This document shows, one piece after another, positions 27,611-40,617 of a DNA stretch of 64,000 nucleotides. The notes beneath the pieces were generated by a model, which did not search any database, was not told the DNA's origin, and saw nothing but the letters and a program-made list of their open reading frames with translations. Position 1 is the first letter of the stretch, and each line of letters begins with the position of its first letter. A program made the position numbers and the translations under genes. Source of the stretch: Stomorhina lunata (lineage: Eukaryota; Arthropoda; Insecta; Diptera; Rhiniidae); the NCBI GenBank assembly GCA_933228675.1, contig OW121742.1, positions 108,752,940-108,816,939 on the forward strand, read 5' to 3'.

Positions 27611-28930
27611 AATTTTATATTGAAAATTTTTCTTTAAAAATTTTATATATAAAATTTTTGTAAAAAATTTTATGAAGAAAATTTTTGTAAAAAATTTTAC
27701 GTAGAAAATTTTTCTATAAAAATTGTATATAAAAAATTTTTCTAGAAAAATTTTATTAAGCAAAATTTTTCTATAAAAATTTTTTAAAGAAAATTTTTCT
27801 TTAAAAATTTTATATAAAAAATTTTTTATATAAAATTTTTATAGAAAAATTTTCTTTATAAAATTTTTCTAGAAAAATTTTCTATATAAAATTTTATAGA
27901 GAAAATTTTTCAATAATAATTTTATATAGATAATTTTTTTATACAAATTTTGTATAGAAAATTTTTCTATAGCAAATTTTATATAGAAAATTTTTCTATA
28001 AATATTTTATAGAAAATTTTTCTATAAAACTTTTGTATAGAAAATTTTTCGATAAAAATTTTATATAGAAAATTTTTCTATAAAAAATTTTATAAAGAAA
28101 ATTATTCTATAAAAATTTTATATAAAAAATTTTTCTATAAAAATTTTATAAAGAGAATTTTCTATAAAAATGTTATATAGAAAATTTTTTTATAAAATTT
28201 TATATAGAAAATTTTTCTATAAAAATTTTATATAGAAAAATTTTCTTTCAAATAATTTGTCTATAAAAATTTTATATATAAATTTTTGCTATAAAAATTT
28301 TATATGGAAAATTTTTCTAAAAAATATTTATATAGAATTTTTTTCTATAAAAATTTTATATAGAAAATTTTGCTATAAAAATTTTATATAGAAAATTTTT
28401 TTTTATAAAAATTTTCTACAAAAATGTTATATAGAAATTTTTTCTATAAAAATTTTATATATAAATTTTATATAGAAAATTTTTCTATAGAAAATTTTTG
28501 TATGAAAATTTTGTACCAAAATTTTTGTATAAAAATTTTTTATAGAAAATTTCTTTATAAAAATTTTTTATTTATATATTTTTTTTATTTTTTGTAATAA
28601 AACTTATTTTTTTATGAAATTTTTCTTTAAAAATTTTAAATAGAAATTTTTTCTATAAAAATTTTTGTATAAAAAATTTTTCTATACAAATTTTTTCTAT
28701 AAAAGTTTTCTATTGAAAATTGTTCTATAAAAATTTTATAAAGAAAATTTTTCTATAAAAATTTTATATAGAAAATTTTTCTATAAAAATTTTATATAGA
28801 AAATTTTTTTAATAAAATTTTAGATAGACAATTTTATATAGGAACTTTTTCTATAAGAATTTTATATAGAAAATTTTTCTATAAAAATTTTATATAGAAA
28901 ATTTATCTATAAAAATTTAATGGAGAAATT
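27610..28930. repeat. ~28-bp AT-only tandem array
   Basis: Units such as aaaattttatatagaaaa followed by tttttctata, with few G or C bases. Each unit is nearly self-complementary. Strongly degenerate, about 45 units. It abuts the preceding 31-bp array without a spacer. Confidence 0.92.
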
Positions 28931-30239
28931 TTTTGCCTTAAAATATGTCTTAGTTTATCTTCAAGTAAAATTTCCATACTATTATTTATTTGTTTTAGTT
29001 TATTTTATGTATATTTTGTTATTCCTTGATATCCTTATTATTCCTTGAAGACTTTATTTACTTAGTATTCGTTTATTTTCTTGATCTCATATTTAAATTT
29101 CTCCTTAGAGTCCTATTAATTGAAATTTATTTCTTGTGTTCGTTTCGTTTTGATGAAATGTTAAAGTTTTATTTTGTTGGCCTATTTTTCCCCATCTAAA
29201 CTTGAAGTAGTTTTAAGTATAGTTGAGTGTGTTGGAGTATTTGAATTTAAGTTCCTTTTAGCTGATAAACCTTATGGTATCGCTAATGCTAAATTATTCT
29301 GCTGCATTAATTTCGTATTTATATTCATGGGCCAGCTACAGTTAGAATCAAACGCCCACACACACATACACACACACACACTCAAAACACAACCTTATGA
29401 ATCCTTAAACACTCACACATTACCCGTCATTAGGAGCCTACAATATCGTAATTCCTCCAAACTCTACTTCCTTTTAACTTAATTCTGCTAACGAAGCGTT
29501 GAAACCGGAGAATAGGGTAAGGAGTGGTAAAGCATAGGCAACATATTTCGCAAAAGTTGTTAAGTTTTCATGTTGAAATATGTATTTAAAAACTTTTTCG
29601 AATATTTTCTTCATTCTAACATGATTTGATTTCATCATAGACAACTTTAGTCATCATCATTATCAACATTAACATCATTCTCGTTCCGTATTCCTTTAAA
29701 CTTCACAGCTGGTTGCTACATTATGACTTAAAAGCTTTAAAGGGAAGCGTGTCAGCAGCTAAATGTATATTTCATGCTCTTCAGTGCCTGAATGCTTGAT
29801 ATAGGCTTTCTAGTAGTGTTGGTATGTGTGTCAGTTCCTTCTAACTTGTTTGTGTATTCATCTGTAATCAGGCGTTAATTACTCAACATTTACGCCAGGA
29901 TATGCTCAAGGATATGTCATTGTTTATGTATGTATTGTAATAATACAAACAGCATCCGTTACATTTTAAATATTTAATTCTGTAATTAAATGGGGAGAAA
30001 ATGAGCTTAAGCTCTCAACAAATGAGCGCAAAAACTGGTAGGTTGAAAGGTCATAAGGATTAATAAAAAATATCATAAAAAAAGTCCTTAAACTAATTTG
30101 GTAAATTGTTTTAGATACAAGACAAAAATTAGATTTTCCTTTAAAAAACAGGGGCAAAAAGAATGAAACAATTAATATTTTTTCTTATATTATGACTTAG
30201 TTTAGTTTATGGCTTAGTCTATGTCCGAGCCTGAGCCTA
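28931..30239. other. Unique spacer with (CA)n
   Basis: Non-repetitive sequence with a short (CA)n run near 29356-29386. The open frame at 29174-29482 (102 codons) reads through the CA run as His-Thr repeats and has no domain. I treat it as chance. Confidence 0.6.
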
Positions 30240-31558
30240 TCTATCTATAAAGAAAAGTTAACCAAAGGAAAACTTTTCTAAAGAAAAGTTAACCAAAGCA
30301 AGACTTTTCTAAAGAAAAGTTAACCAAAGGAAGACTTTTCTAAAGAAAAAGTTGAACAAAGGAAGAATTTTCTATAGAAAAGTTGACCAAAGGAAGACTT
30401 TTCTATAGAAAAGTTGAACAAAGGAAGACTTTTCTATAGAAAAGTTGAACAAAGGAAGACTTTTCTATAGAAAAGTTGACCAAAGGAAGACTTTTATATA
30501 GAAAAGATGAACAAAGGAAGATTTTTCTATAGAAAAGTTGACCAAAGGAAAACTTTTCTATAGAAAAGTTGACCAAAGGAAGACTTTTCGATAGAAAAGT
30601 TGACCAAAGGAAGACTTTTCGATAGAAAAGTTGAACAAACGATGACTTTTCTATAGAAAAGTTGAACAAAGGAAGACTTTTCTATAGAAAAGTTGAAAAA
30701 AAAGAAGACTTTTCTATAGAAAAGGAAGACTTTTCTTGGAAAAGTTGACTAAAGGAAGACTTTTCTATAGAAAAGTTGACCAAAGGAAGACTTTTCTATA
30801 GAAAAGTTGACCAAAGGAAGACTTTTCTATAGAAAAGTTGACCAAAGGAAGACTTTTCTATAGAAAAGTTGACCAAAGGAACACTTTCTATAGAAAAGTT
30901 GACCAAAGGAAGACTTTTCTATAGAAAAGTTGAGCAAAGGAAGACTTTTCTATAGAAAAGTTGACCAAAGAAAGACTTTTCTATAAAAAAGTTGAACAAA
31001 GGAAGACTTTTCTATAGAAAAGTTGAACAAAGAAGACTTTTCTATAGAAAAGTTGAACAAAGGAAGGCTTTTCTATAGAAAAGTTGAACAAAGGAAGACT
31101 TTTCTAAAGAAATGTTGAACAAAGGAGAACTTTTCTATAGAAAAGTTGAACAAAGGAAGACATTTCTATAGAAAAGTTGACCAAAGGAAGGCTTTTCTAA
31201 AGAAAAGTTGACCAAAAGAAGACTTTTCTAAAGAAAAGTTGACCAAAGGAAGACTTTTCTAAAGAAAAGTTGACCAAAGGAAGACTTTTCTAAAGAAAAG
31301 TTGACCAAAGGAAGGCTTTTCTATAGAAAAGTTGAACAAAGGAAGACTTTTCTAAAGAAAAGTTGACCAAAGGAAGACTTTTTTATAGAAAAGTTGACCA
31401 AAAGAAGAATTTTCTATAGAAAAGTTGACCAAAGGAAGACTTTTCTAAAGAAAAGTAGACCAACGGAAGACTTTTCTAAAGAAAAGTTGACCAAAGGAAG
31501 ACTTTTCTAAACAAAAGTTGACCAAAGGAAGACTTTTCTCTAGAAAAGTTGACCAAAA
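30240..31558 (+). repeat. 31-bp minisatellite array, subtypes gaccaaagg and gaacaaagg
   Basis: About 42 forward units. It differs from the other arrays by many gttgaacaaagg units interspersed with gttgaccaaagg. It joins the 12-bp array directly at 31558. Confidence 0.95.
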
Positions 31559-33955
31559 GAATATGTCTTAGTCCATGTCTAAGTCTATGTCTTAGTCTAT
31601 GTCTTACTCTATGCCTTAGTCTATGTCTTAGTCTATGTCTTAGTCTATGTCTTAGTCTATGTCTTAGTCTATGTCTTAGTCTATGTCTTAGTCTATGTCT
31701 TAGTCTATGTCTTAGTCTATGTCTTAGTCTATGTCTTAGTCTATGTCTTAGTCTATGTCTTAGTCTATGTCTTAGTCTATGTCTTAGTCTATGTCTTAGT
31801 CTATGTCTTAGTCTATGTCTTAGTCTATGTCTTAGTCTATGTCTTAGTCTATGTCTTAGTCTATGTCTTAGTCTATGTCTAAGTCTATGTCTATGTCTTA
31901 GTCTATGTCTTAGTCTATGTCTTAGTCTATGTCTTAGTCTATGTCTTAATCTATGTCTTAGTCTATGTCTTAGTCTATGTCTTAGTCTATGTCTTAGTCT
32001 ATGTCTTAGTCTATGTCTTATTCTATGTCTTAGTCTATGTCTTATTCTATGTCTTAGTCTATGTCTTAGTCTATGTCTTAGTCTATGTCTTAGTCTATGT
32101 CTTGGTCTATGTCTTAGTCTATGTCTTAGTCTATGTTTTAGTCTATGTCCTAGTCTATGTCTTAGTCTATGTCTTAGTCTATGTCTTAGTCTATGTCTTA
32201 GTCTATGTCTTAGTCTATGTCTTAGTCTATGTCTTAGTCTATGTCTTAGTCTATGTCTTAGTCTATGTCTTAGTCTATGTCTTAGTCTATGTCTTAGTCT
32301 ATGTCTTAGTCTATGTCTTAGTCTATGTCTTAGTCTATATCTTAGTATATGTCTTAGTCTATGTCCTAGTCTATGTCTTAGTCTATGTCTTAGTATATGT
32401 CTTAGTCTATGTCTAAGTCTATGTCTTAGTCTATGTCTTAGTCTACGTCTTAGCCTATGTCTTAGTCTATGTCTTAGTCTATGTCTTAATCTATATCTTA
32501 GTCTATGTCTTAGTTTATGTCTTAGTCTATGTCTTAGTCTATGTCTTAGTCTATGTCTTAGTCTATGTTTTAGTCTATGTCCTAGTCTATGTCTTAGTCT
32601 ATGTCTTAGTCTATGTCTTGGTCTATGTCTTAGTCTATGTCTTAGTCTATGTTTTAGTCTATGTCCTAGTCTATGTCTTAGTCTATGTCTTAGTCTATGT
32701 CTTAGTCTATGTCTTAGTTTATGTCTTAGTCTATGTCTTAGTCTATGTCTTAGTCTATGTCTTAGTCTATGTTTTAGTCTATGTCCTAGTCTATGTCTTA
32801 GTCTGTGTCTTAGTCTATGTCTTAGTCTATGTCTTAGTCTATGTCTTAGTCTATGTCTTAGTCTATGTCTTAGTCTATGTCTTAGTCTATGTCTTAGTCT
32901 ATATCTTAGTATATGTCTTAGTCTATGTCCTAGTCTATGTCTTAGTCTATGTCTTAGTATATGTCTTAGTCTATGTCTAAGTCTATGTCTTAGTCTTAGT
33001 CTATGTCTTAGTCTACGTCTTAGCCTATGTCTTAGTCTATGTCTTAGTCTATGTCTTAATCTATATCTTAGTCTATGTCTTAGTTTATGTCTTAGTCTAT
33101 ATCTTAGTCTATGTCTTAGTCTATGTCTTAGTCTATGTTTTAGTCTATGTCCTAGTCTATGTCTTAGTCTATGTCTTAGTCTATGTCTTGGTCTATGTCT
33201 TAGTCTATGTCTTAGTCTATGTTTTAGTCTATGTCCTAGTCTATGTCTTAGTCTATGTCTTAGTCTATGTCTTAGTCTATGTCTTAGTTTATGTCTTAGT
33301 ATATGTCTTAGTCTATGTCTAAGTCTATGTCTTAGTCTTAGTCTATGTCTTAGTCTACGTCTTAGCCTATGTCTTAGTCTATGTCTTAGTCTATGTCTTA
33401 ATCTATATCTTAGTCTATGTCTTAGTTTATGTCTTAGTCTATGTCTTAGTCTATGTCTTAGTCTATGTCTTAGTCTATGTTTTAGTCTATGTCCTAGTCT
33501 ATGTCTTAGTCTGTGTATTAGTCTATGTCTTAGTCTATGTCTTAATTTATGTCTTAGGCTATGTCTTAGTATATATATCTTAGTCTATGTCTTAGTCTAT
33601 GTCTTAGTCTATGTCTTAGTCTATGTCTTAGTCTATGTCTATGTCTTAGTCTATGTCTTAGTCTATGTCTTAGTCTATGTCTTAGTCTATGTCTTAGTCT
33701 ATGTCTTAGTCTATGTCTTAGTCTATGTCTTAGTCTATGTCTTAGTCTATGTCTTAGTCTATGTCTTAGTCTATGTCTTAGTCTATGTCTTAGTCTATGT
33801 CTTAGTCTATGTCTTAGTCTATGTCTTAGTCTATGTCTTAGTCTATGTCTTAGTCTATGTCTTAGTCTATGTCTTAGTCTATGTCTTAGTCTATGTCTTA
33901 GTAAATGTCTAAGTCTATGTCTTGGTCTATGCCTAGGTCTTAGCCTATGTCTTAG
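31559..33955 (+). repeat. 12-bp tandem array (ctatgtcttagt)
   Basis: About 200 copies of ctatgtcttagt. Because 12 is a multiple of 3 and two of the three plus frames lack stops, it yields an apparent 787-codon frame (31549-33912) of Leu-Cys-Leu-Ser repeats that turns into Tyr-Val-Leu-Val after an indel near 33570. Larger blocks are duplicated: the variant cttggtctatg is at 32101, 32617 and 33187. I read this as a minisatellite, not a protein gene. Confidence 0.96.
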
Positions 33956-34922
33956 TTTGTTTCTTACTTTTTAATTTAGTCTATGTCTTAGTTTATGGTT
34001 CAGTCTATGACCAGATCTTTAATCTTAACATTAGTTCAAAATTTGACTCATTACTAAACAATTTGTCAAATTTTTAAAACTTTTAATATTATTCCTGTAA
34101 AAATTCTTCAATTCAGGGAAAACCTAATAAAATAATGTTAAATTTCCCAAAAGACTGTTAACTTGTTATTAACAAGCATTTCTGTTAAGTTAGTATGGAC
34201 TTAACGTACTGTTACTCCTTCATTAAAATAAACAAATGTTAAACTGAGAGTAACATAGAACCTGTTATTTAGAGCAATTGACATATTCAGCGAAAGAAGT
34301 GTATAAAGAAGAGAGAAAGAGATAGAAGTAGAATAACCAGAATTTGAATTTCTTGTTATGCCGGCTTTTGTTTTGTTATCTTTCTATTTTTACCTCATGC
34401 TTTTCGTGTATTTGTTTGTTTGTCTGTCTATTTGTACTTCAATTTCATTAACATTTACAACAACTCACCAGCATATGTTGGTGTTGCTGTTGAATGTTTT
34501 GGTTTTGTTTTTCTTTTGTTTTATTTTCTTGCTGTCTTTGTCTTTTATTTTTGCACATCAGCACAACATCATTACAAGTTAATGATCATTATCATCATAA
34601 TAACATCATAATGAGGTTTTGTTAAAATAATGTTTTTAATGATTTGTTAATAAAAGGAGAAGAAGACCGATGCAAAGAATTAGATGAATAAGTTGGAAAG
34701 TAGAAATAAAAATAATGAGAAATAAGAAGAAATAAAACCATTGATTACTTGTAGTGGACTTTAGTGGATAGAGGTCTTCCTAGTGAAAACAATAGCATTT
34801 AGTAATGCTTTAATGTTGGCTTTATTTTAGTTTATTTGATTTTTTCTAGATGTATATAAATTTCAGATCAAGAAATTTTATAGGTAGGACATTTTTTGAA
34901 TTAGTTTCACATCAAACCTATT
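33956..34922. other. Unique spacer
   Basis: Decaying edge of the 12-bp array, then about 0.9 kb of unique AT-rich DNA with a small perfect hairpin cttgttattaacaag near 34161. Overlapping open frames at 34358-34611 have no recognisable domain. No gene is called. Confidence 0.6.
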
Positions 34923-35690
34923 TATACCCTTTACCACCATAGGTGGAAAGGGTATTATAAGTTTGTGCTGATATACATATGTAACGCATAGAAATATTTG
35001 TTTTAGATCCACCTTTTAGTTCACCAATAGGCTTAGAATCGCTTTCTCAGTCGATTTAGCGATGTCAGTCCGTCTGGCTGGACCCCCATGTAAACCATGT
35101 AATCAAAGTACAGGTCGAAATTCTCAAGATAATTTGATGATATTTGGCACATATTATTTTTTTGATAGTGGAACCATTGCTATTGAAATTCGTCAAAATC
35201 GGTCTATTATTTATGAAACCTCCCATGGGTCCCACTTCATGGAATTGATATATTGGCCCCAAATATTAATATTTTTTCATGAAATTTACAACAAATACTG
35301 CTTATGTAAACCAAAATCACTGTACCAAATTTAGTTGAAATCGGTCCTCATTTGACCATAGCTCCCATACAAACTCTTCTGTCAAAACGCACTAAATTGG
35401 ATAAAAATCACAAAAACGCTCATAAATCTGAAGATAACGAGAATTTTAAGTTTATTTTTTGCATACATAATTTTTGTAAATACTGTAATCAATTTCGAGA
35501 TATGCGGTCCACATTTGACCCTAACTATCATATAAGTCAAAATGACAGAGTCAGCTTAAATCTACAAGTATGATGGCAAAATTATGCAAATATTTGTCTT
35601 TATACAGATAAAAGAACACCTTTGACCTTAGTGGTAAAGGGTATCATATGGTCGGGCTTGACCGCCCTACCTACTGGTCTTTGCCAGTAT
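34923..35690 (+). mobile_element. Short interspersed element with TATACCCTT end hairpin, copy 1
   Basis: Starts with a hairpin (tataccctttaccaccat pairing with aggtggaaagggtatta), followed by aagtttgtgctgat, gtaacgcatagaaatattt and gtcgatttagcgatgtc. It ends near ttagtggtaaagggtat and gaccg. Copy 2 (38211-38829) shares this layout and orientation. Copy 1 has a longer middle, and more sequence of the same flavour (aatcggaccattatttgggg) follows to about 35850. The family looks like a common fly repeat; I do not assign it to a superfamily. Open frames inside are chance. Confidence 0.75.
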
Positions 35691-36415
35691 TGGTTTTATA
35701 TAGCTTTAGAATCTAATCGAAATCGGACCATTATTTGGGGTATCATCCATAGGAATTCTTACACGAAATTAGAAATTTGACCACTCAATTACTTAAATGG
35801 CCTATATTACAACCTGTTTTAGTCAAAGACCGAGAATATTAAAAAATTCCATGCGCAAATTCTCCAGTTTCATAGGCAAAGCTTTGATAGATTTTCTTCT
35901 AACTGCTTGGTTCTTAAATTGAAGTTTCTACGAGTTCCCTCGGGAGCATTTTCGAACATTTTCTTGCTTGCTCTTTGGCCGTTTATAGGTATTTTATTCT
36001 ATAAACGAATTAAGTTCCAAGAAATAATTTTTTGTTATGCCTTAATCTTCTGCTCTAAACGTAAAATAAATTTAGTTTATATTCTTCTTAGTTTTGGAGA
36101 TACAATGTTTTTGAGCAGAAGATTGTCCTTTTTCTATTTTACCTCCAAAAACGGACGAAATTCTAAGAAACCTTTCTTTGTGGTTGTACAAGTGATACCC
36201 ACAAGAACTTGGTCTTTCATAGACCCCGAGTTGCTGAATTTAGCGTCGTGATCAGATTTAACAGACGCAGCAACTTAATGAACTCTTGAGCAATCACTGA
36301 GATTGTGTCATTTGAACCCTTAGACCTGCGAGACATGGAACGAATCCAACAAAGAATTTTAGGCATTGTAAGCTTTAATAAATCGCTGGTCAAGCCCCAT
36401 CACCAATGCTGATTT
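35691..36415. other. Probable old repeat debris
   Basis: The first 150 bp resemble internal parts of the TATACCCTT element. A 114-codon plus-strand open frame at 35907-36251 has no domain I recognise and no sign of introns or a partner gene, so I leave it uncalled. The sequence just before 36416 runs into the LINE tail. Confidence 0.4.
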
Positions 36416-36930
36416 ATGGGAGTCAACACTCCAGGAACCAATAGCCATAGATGGATAAGGCACACGCTAAGAAATTCCCAAGATGATATCGCACGTTTAA
36501 CCCTTGTTTGGAATCCGCAGGGTAGTCGCAGAAGAGAAAGACCATCTAACACGTGGAAGCGATTGGTAGACACTGAGATACTAGAACCAGGTGATATCGC
36601 ACGCTCAACTCTTGTTTAAAATACGCAGGGCAGTCGCAAAAGAGAAAGACCGTCTAACACGTGGAAGCGATTGGTAGACACTGAGATACTAGAACCAGGC
36701 TTTACTTATATCGCACTCTCAACTCTTGTTTGGAATCCGCAGGGTAGTTGCAGAAAAGAAAGACCGTCTAACACGTGGAGGCGATTGATAGACACTGAGA
36801 TACTAGAACCAGGTGATATCGCACGCTCAACTCTTGTTTGAAATCCGCAGGGCAGTCGCAAACGAGAAAGACCGTCTAACACGTGGAAGCGATTGGTAGA
36901 CACTGAGATACTAGAACCAGGCTTTACTTA
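36416..36930 (+). pseudogene. Tandemly amplified RTE-like LINE tail
   Basis: The first translated stretch (36416-36619) carries the pattern RWIRHTLRN, DDIARLTLVWNPQGSRR, ERPSNTW. This is the post-reverse-transcriptase C-terminal region of RTE-type non-LTR retrotransposons as I know them (WLGHTLRK ... NPQGSRRRGRP ... NTWRR). The piece from gattggtagacactgag is then repeated: it starts at 36561, 36669, 36783 and 36891, spacing 108, 114 and 108 bp. Stops interrupt some units. There is no reverse transcriptase here, so it is a dead fragment amplified as a minisatellite. Confidence 0.7.
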
Positions 36931-37028
36931 GATAGATAAAATTAAATTCTTTCCATTTAATTTTATCTAATGCTAAGTTTTTTTACTTCTCGCCAAGTAA
37001 AGCCTAGTACTAGTATCTCAAGTCCGTG
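36901..37028. repeat. Foldback at the end of the RTE-derived array
   Basis: Inner perfect stem agataaaattaaa (36934-36946) with tttaattttatct (36956-36968). The outer sequence gagatactagaaccaggctt at about 36905 is matched in inverse by aagtaaagcctagtactagt and atctc at about 37000-37022. Together they form an imperfect foldback of about 125 bp. Confidence 0.8.
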
Positions 37029-37094
37029 AGACCTCCATGAGAGGTCCATTATGATCCTTCAACAATAGATGGAAATGAAAAGATTGTAAAAAGA

Positions 37095-38010
37095 AATATA
37101 CAGAGGAGGAATAAGAGTACCCTTCCTAAGCCAAGTGAGTCCAGTAATAAACCCTACAATATCATATAGTTTGCAGATCCTGAAGTTTAACATGGAATCT
37201 ACTGTCTTGATATCTGAGCCTTTCGTTTTGGAGCCGTGGACAGTGACACAAAATGTGTTCTTCCGATTCGGATGAATCTTTATCTAGACATAGTCTGCAG
37301 TGTAGCGACAAAATCCATATATATCTTCTTAAGCTTGTCCTATTCAGACCTAGTCATGTCCAGCTTAGGCCATAGAGCCCTAGTTGTCCTAGAAGTAGCC
37401 ACGATTCCCCATGTCCTTGTGGTTTCCTTACTGAACCAAGACTTGTTGTCCACATAAAAATGATAGATAGGCGGAGCAATGTCCGTCAATTTTTGACTTC
37501 AGTCTTGGATCAAGCCTTGTCTGGCGACTTCGTACGCAACCTCGTTGCCAGCGATGTCGTACTGATCCGGAACCCAGCTCAATCTATATCCTATAGCTGA
37601 ATAAATTAGAGCTAATCTACATTTGTTCACTAGTTTAGAGGGTATGATATGTCCTCTTAGCACTTTTAGCTATAGTACCCAAGATGAACTCTGTAGTCTT
37701 CCATATGGCAAATATTTCTGCCTGGAAGACAAGTCTAAAAGATTTCCAAATGTTTTGCTCCCTCAGAAAACCACTTGATCCAGTACCGCAATCCATTTTA
37801 GATCTATCTATAAAAGGTTAAGCTTGATATGTATTATAGGAAATCAAGCCATCTTTTTTCATGGTAAAGAAGAGGTTTACCGACTTTCGATGTGGCCATA
37901 CAGCATGGATGATGCCGAACGTTCTACTTCCAAAACAATTGGTCAAATTCACACGTTGATCTGACTCGATCGGAGATTGCAAGTAAGAGAGCTTTGGTTT
38001 TTGTATGTCA
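37095..38010 (-). pseudogene. LINE remnant, RNase H domain (I/Jockey-type)
   Basis: On the minus strand, several short frames keep the order of a non-LTR retrotransposon C-terminus. Near 37800-37660 there is a stretch like CGTGSSGFLREQNIWKSF and LVFQAEIFAIWKTTEF, as in the start of a LINE RNase H. Near 37590-37510 there is LSWVPDQYDIAGNEVAYE, matching the WVPGHxxIxGNExADxLAR motif. Near 37450-37360 it reads WGIVATSRTTRALWPKL. Downstream pieces (FVSL, YDI) fit the tail. Stops and frameshifts are many, so it is dead. It lies antisense to fz. Exact clade uncertain. Confidence 0.65.
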
Positions 38011-38210
38011 CTTCTGCGGAAGTTTATTCCCCATCGTCGTCACACATGGTCGCATCACATTGACTGCTAAATAACTCAGATTTAATTGGCCCACAATCTG
38101 CTTCGGAGTTAGACTACAGGGTTGTTATGTGCAGGTCAATAACTGATGTTATTGGGACCGGTTTCTACCTCAAACATTGCCAATTTTTTTATATACGTTA
38201 TTATACCCTT

Positions 38211-38829
38211 CACCACATACATAGGTGGAAAGGGTATTATAAGTTTGTGCTGATGTATGTAACGCATGGAAATATTTGTCTTAGCCACCTTTTAGTATAC
38301 CAATAGGCTTAGAATCACTTTCTGAGTCGATTTAACGATGTCCGTCCGTCCGTCTGGCTGGCTGGCTGGACCCCCATGTAAACCTTGTAATCAAACTACA
38401 GGTCGCAATTCTAAAGATAATTTGATGAAATTTGGCACAGATCATTTTTTTGATAATGGGACTATGGCTATTGAAAAAAAAAATCCGTCCATTTTTTATG
38501 GTACCTCCCATAGGTCCCACTTCCCGCAATTGATGTATCGTATATCTGAAGATAATTGGAATTTTAAGTTTATTTTTTGCATACGCAATTTTTTTAACAA
38601 CTGTAATCAATTTGCCAAATTTTGAGATAATCGGTCCACATTTGACCCTAGCTCTCATAGTAGTCCAAATGTCGAAAGCGGCTTAAATATATAAGTTTTG
38701 AGAAAATGTTTATATGATAGCAAAATTTAGCAAATCTTTGTCTATATACAGGAAAAATAAAACCTTTGACCTTAGTGGTGAAGGGTATCGTATGGCGTTC
38801 TTGACCGACTATAGCACTTTCTTACTTGT
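38211..38829 (+). mobile_element. Short interspersed element with TATACCCTT end hairpin, copy 2
   Basis: Starts ttataccctt with hairpin partner aggtggaaagggtatta, followed by the same blocks as copy 1 (aagtttgtgctgat, gtaacgcatgg, gagtcgatttaacgatgtc, a gtccgtccgtctggctgg patch). It ends ccttagtggtgaagggtatc, then cttgaccgactatagcac and cttacttg. Same orientation as copy 1, about 3.3 kb away. Non-coding; open frames on both strands are chance. Confidence 0.75.
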
Positions 38830-39640
38830 TTTTTATATGTTTTATAGCTGGCGCTCTCTGGTATATCCGAAATAATAATATTCATAGAGATTTGAAAGTT
38901 TTCCTTGTCTAAGAATAGATCAGGAGGTTCTGTACTAAATACCTTTCTAAGCTGCCTGTTTACCCTAATCTTCTTGTAAGGCTGTTTTTGCACTTTAAAG
39001 GTCACCAACGATTGATAAGGATGGATACTCTGGACCTGGCCAACAAGAACTTCATTACTATCGTCAGCTACAAATTTATTATTAAAATTTGAATAAAGTC
39101 AAAATAGAGTTGCTTTAAAATGTTATTAATGATTCGAATGTTATTAAAACCATAACATCTTGAATTCAATGTTAACTCTATACTAAATAACATTTCATGT
39201 GTTATTTTAACATGAAATAACATTAAAAGCAACTGTTAACTCCCTACTAAACATTGCTTTAGCAATTTGACTCTCTTTTATGCTCTCTCACTTTTAACTG
39301 TACTCTAGCTCTTGATTCAGCCATAGAAAATTTTAGTAAACAAACCTTTTAAACACCAACACATTAACGATGCCAAGTTTTTGCTTTAGTGAGTGTTTAA
39401 TGTGAAGACAGTGTTGCCGAGTGTTAAGATCTTTCAAATAATGGGAGTTTTTTAAGTTATTAGTAAATTTTGTAGATTTTTGTGGATTAATGGTAGCATT
39501 GGTTTGAAAGCATGCCTGTTTAACATTACCAATGTTTGTTGTTGTTCTCAGGGTTGTCTTCTTTGGGTCTGAAGTGTGAGAGTGGTGGGTTCGTTTGTAT
39601 GAGAGTGTGAACTTGTTTTGTTGTTGATTATTTCAACGCC
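38830..39640. other. Unique 5' flank of frizzled
   Basis: Non-array DNA upstream of the presumed promoter. Around 39100-39250 it contains repeated aataacat and gttaac words and a short dyad (atttcatgt with acatgaaat). A minus-strand open frame at 38772-39008 overlaps the end of the preceding element and has no domain. Enhancers could lie here but none can be shown. Confidence 0.5.
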
Positions 39641-39644
39641 GTTT

Positions 39645-39678
39645 TCAGTTTGTCAGCGGGTTTCAAAGCGTTTGGATG
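39645..39678 (+). promoter_or_regulatory. Candidate TATA-less Inr + DPE core promoter of fz
   Basis: TCAGTT at 39645-39650 fits the insect initiator, with A+1 at 39647. GGATG at 39674-39678 falls exactly at +28 to +32 and fits the DPE consensus RGWYV. No TATA box is seen about 30 bp upstream. The match is short and could occur by chance; spacing and position before the fz exon are the support. Confidence 0.45.
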
Positions 39679-40617
39679 TTATTTTCGTAAAAAAGCGGTT
39701 AGAATTTTTTTCAAATTTCTTTTTGAAAATAAGAAAAATAAAACGAATGAATTTTTACGGTCGATGTCTACAAAACAATGCCTCTTAATGGATTACGGTG
39801 CTTTTTTAATAAGTGAAGAATAAAATTAAGAAAAAATAAAATAACAGAAAGGAAAAAAGTATTGAAAAAATAAAGAAAAATGCCGACGGTATTGAAATGA
39901 TTTATGAAAAATTAAATTGAGAAATTGGAAAAAAAAATATTGAAATTTATGGAAAATTGTAAAAATCTAAAAATATAAATTTAATAAAAAAAATATTGAA
40001 AATTTAAAAATATTAAAAAAAGTGTTTAAAGAAAAAGAAATTTCAAATTCGAAAATAACAAAAAAGTATAAATTTCTAAATAACAAAGAAAAATATTTTA
40101 AAAGAATTAAACTAAAAATTTTTTAACCTTTAAAAATAATACATTTTTAAAATAATAAATTTTTAAAATAATAAAAATTTAAAATAAAAAATTTTAAGCG
40201 TGTTAAAATAATAAATTTTAAACGTCTAATAATAATAAATTTTAAATGTTTTAAAATACTAAATTTTAAACAAAGTTTTGATCAAATTTCAAAAAAAAAA
40301 AAAAAATTCTCAAAAAAGATCTTAAACAAAAGCAAAAAAAAAAGAAAAATTGAAAAAGAAAATAAGAGAAATTTTTAAGAGTTTTAAAAGGAGCCAGAAA
40401 GTGTAAAAGAAAGAGAATTAAGTCAAAAGAGCAGCTTGAAAAAATAAAACAAAATGAAGCCAGAGGATTAAATTAAACCAAATCGAATATATAAAAAAAT
40501 ATTTAAAAATTTAAAAAAATTAAAAAAAATAAAAATTCAGAAAAAAAAATATATAGAATTTTTCCCTAAAAAAATCTATTCCCCATCAAAAATACAACTT
40601 AAAAAACCAATTTTAAA
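39647..40617 (+). other. Presumed fz 5' leader, very A-rich
   Basis: If transcription starts at 39647, the leader is 971 nt unless an intron is removed. It is dominated by A-runs and aaataaa/ttaaaa words (for example 39830-40600) and carries several upstream ATGs with short frames, such as 39675 (4 codons) and 39747-39788 (13 codons plus stop). A leader intron cannot be excluded. Confidence 0.4.
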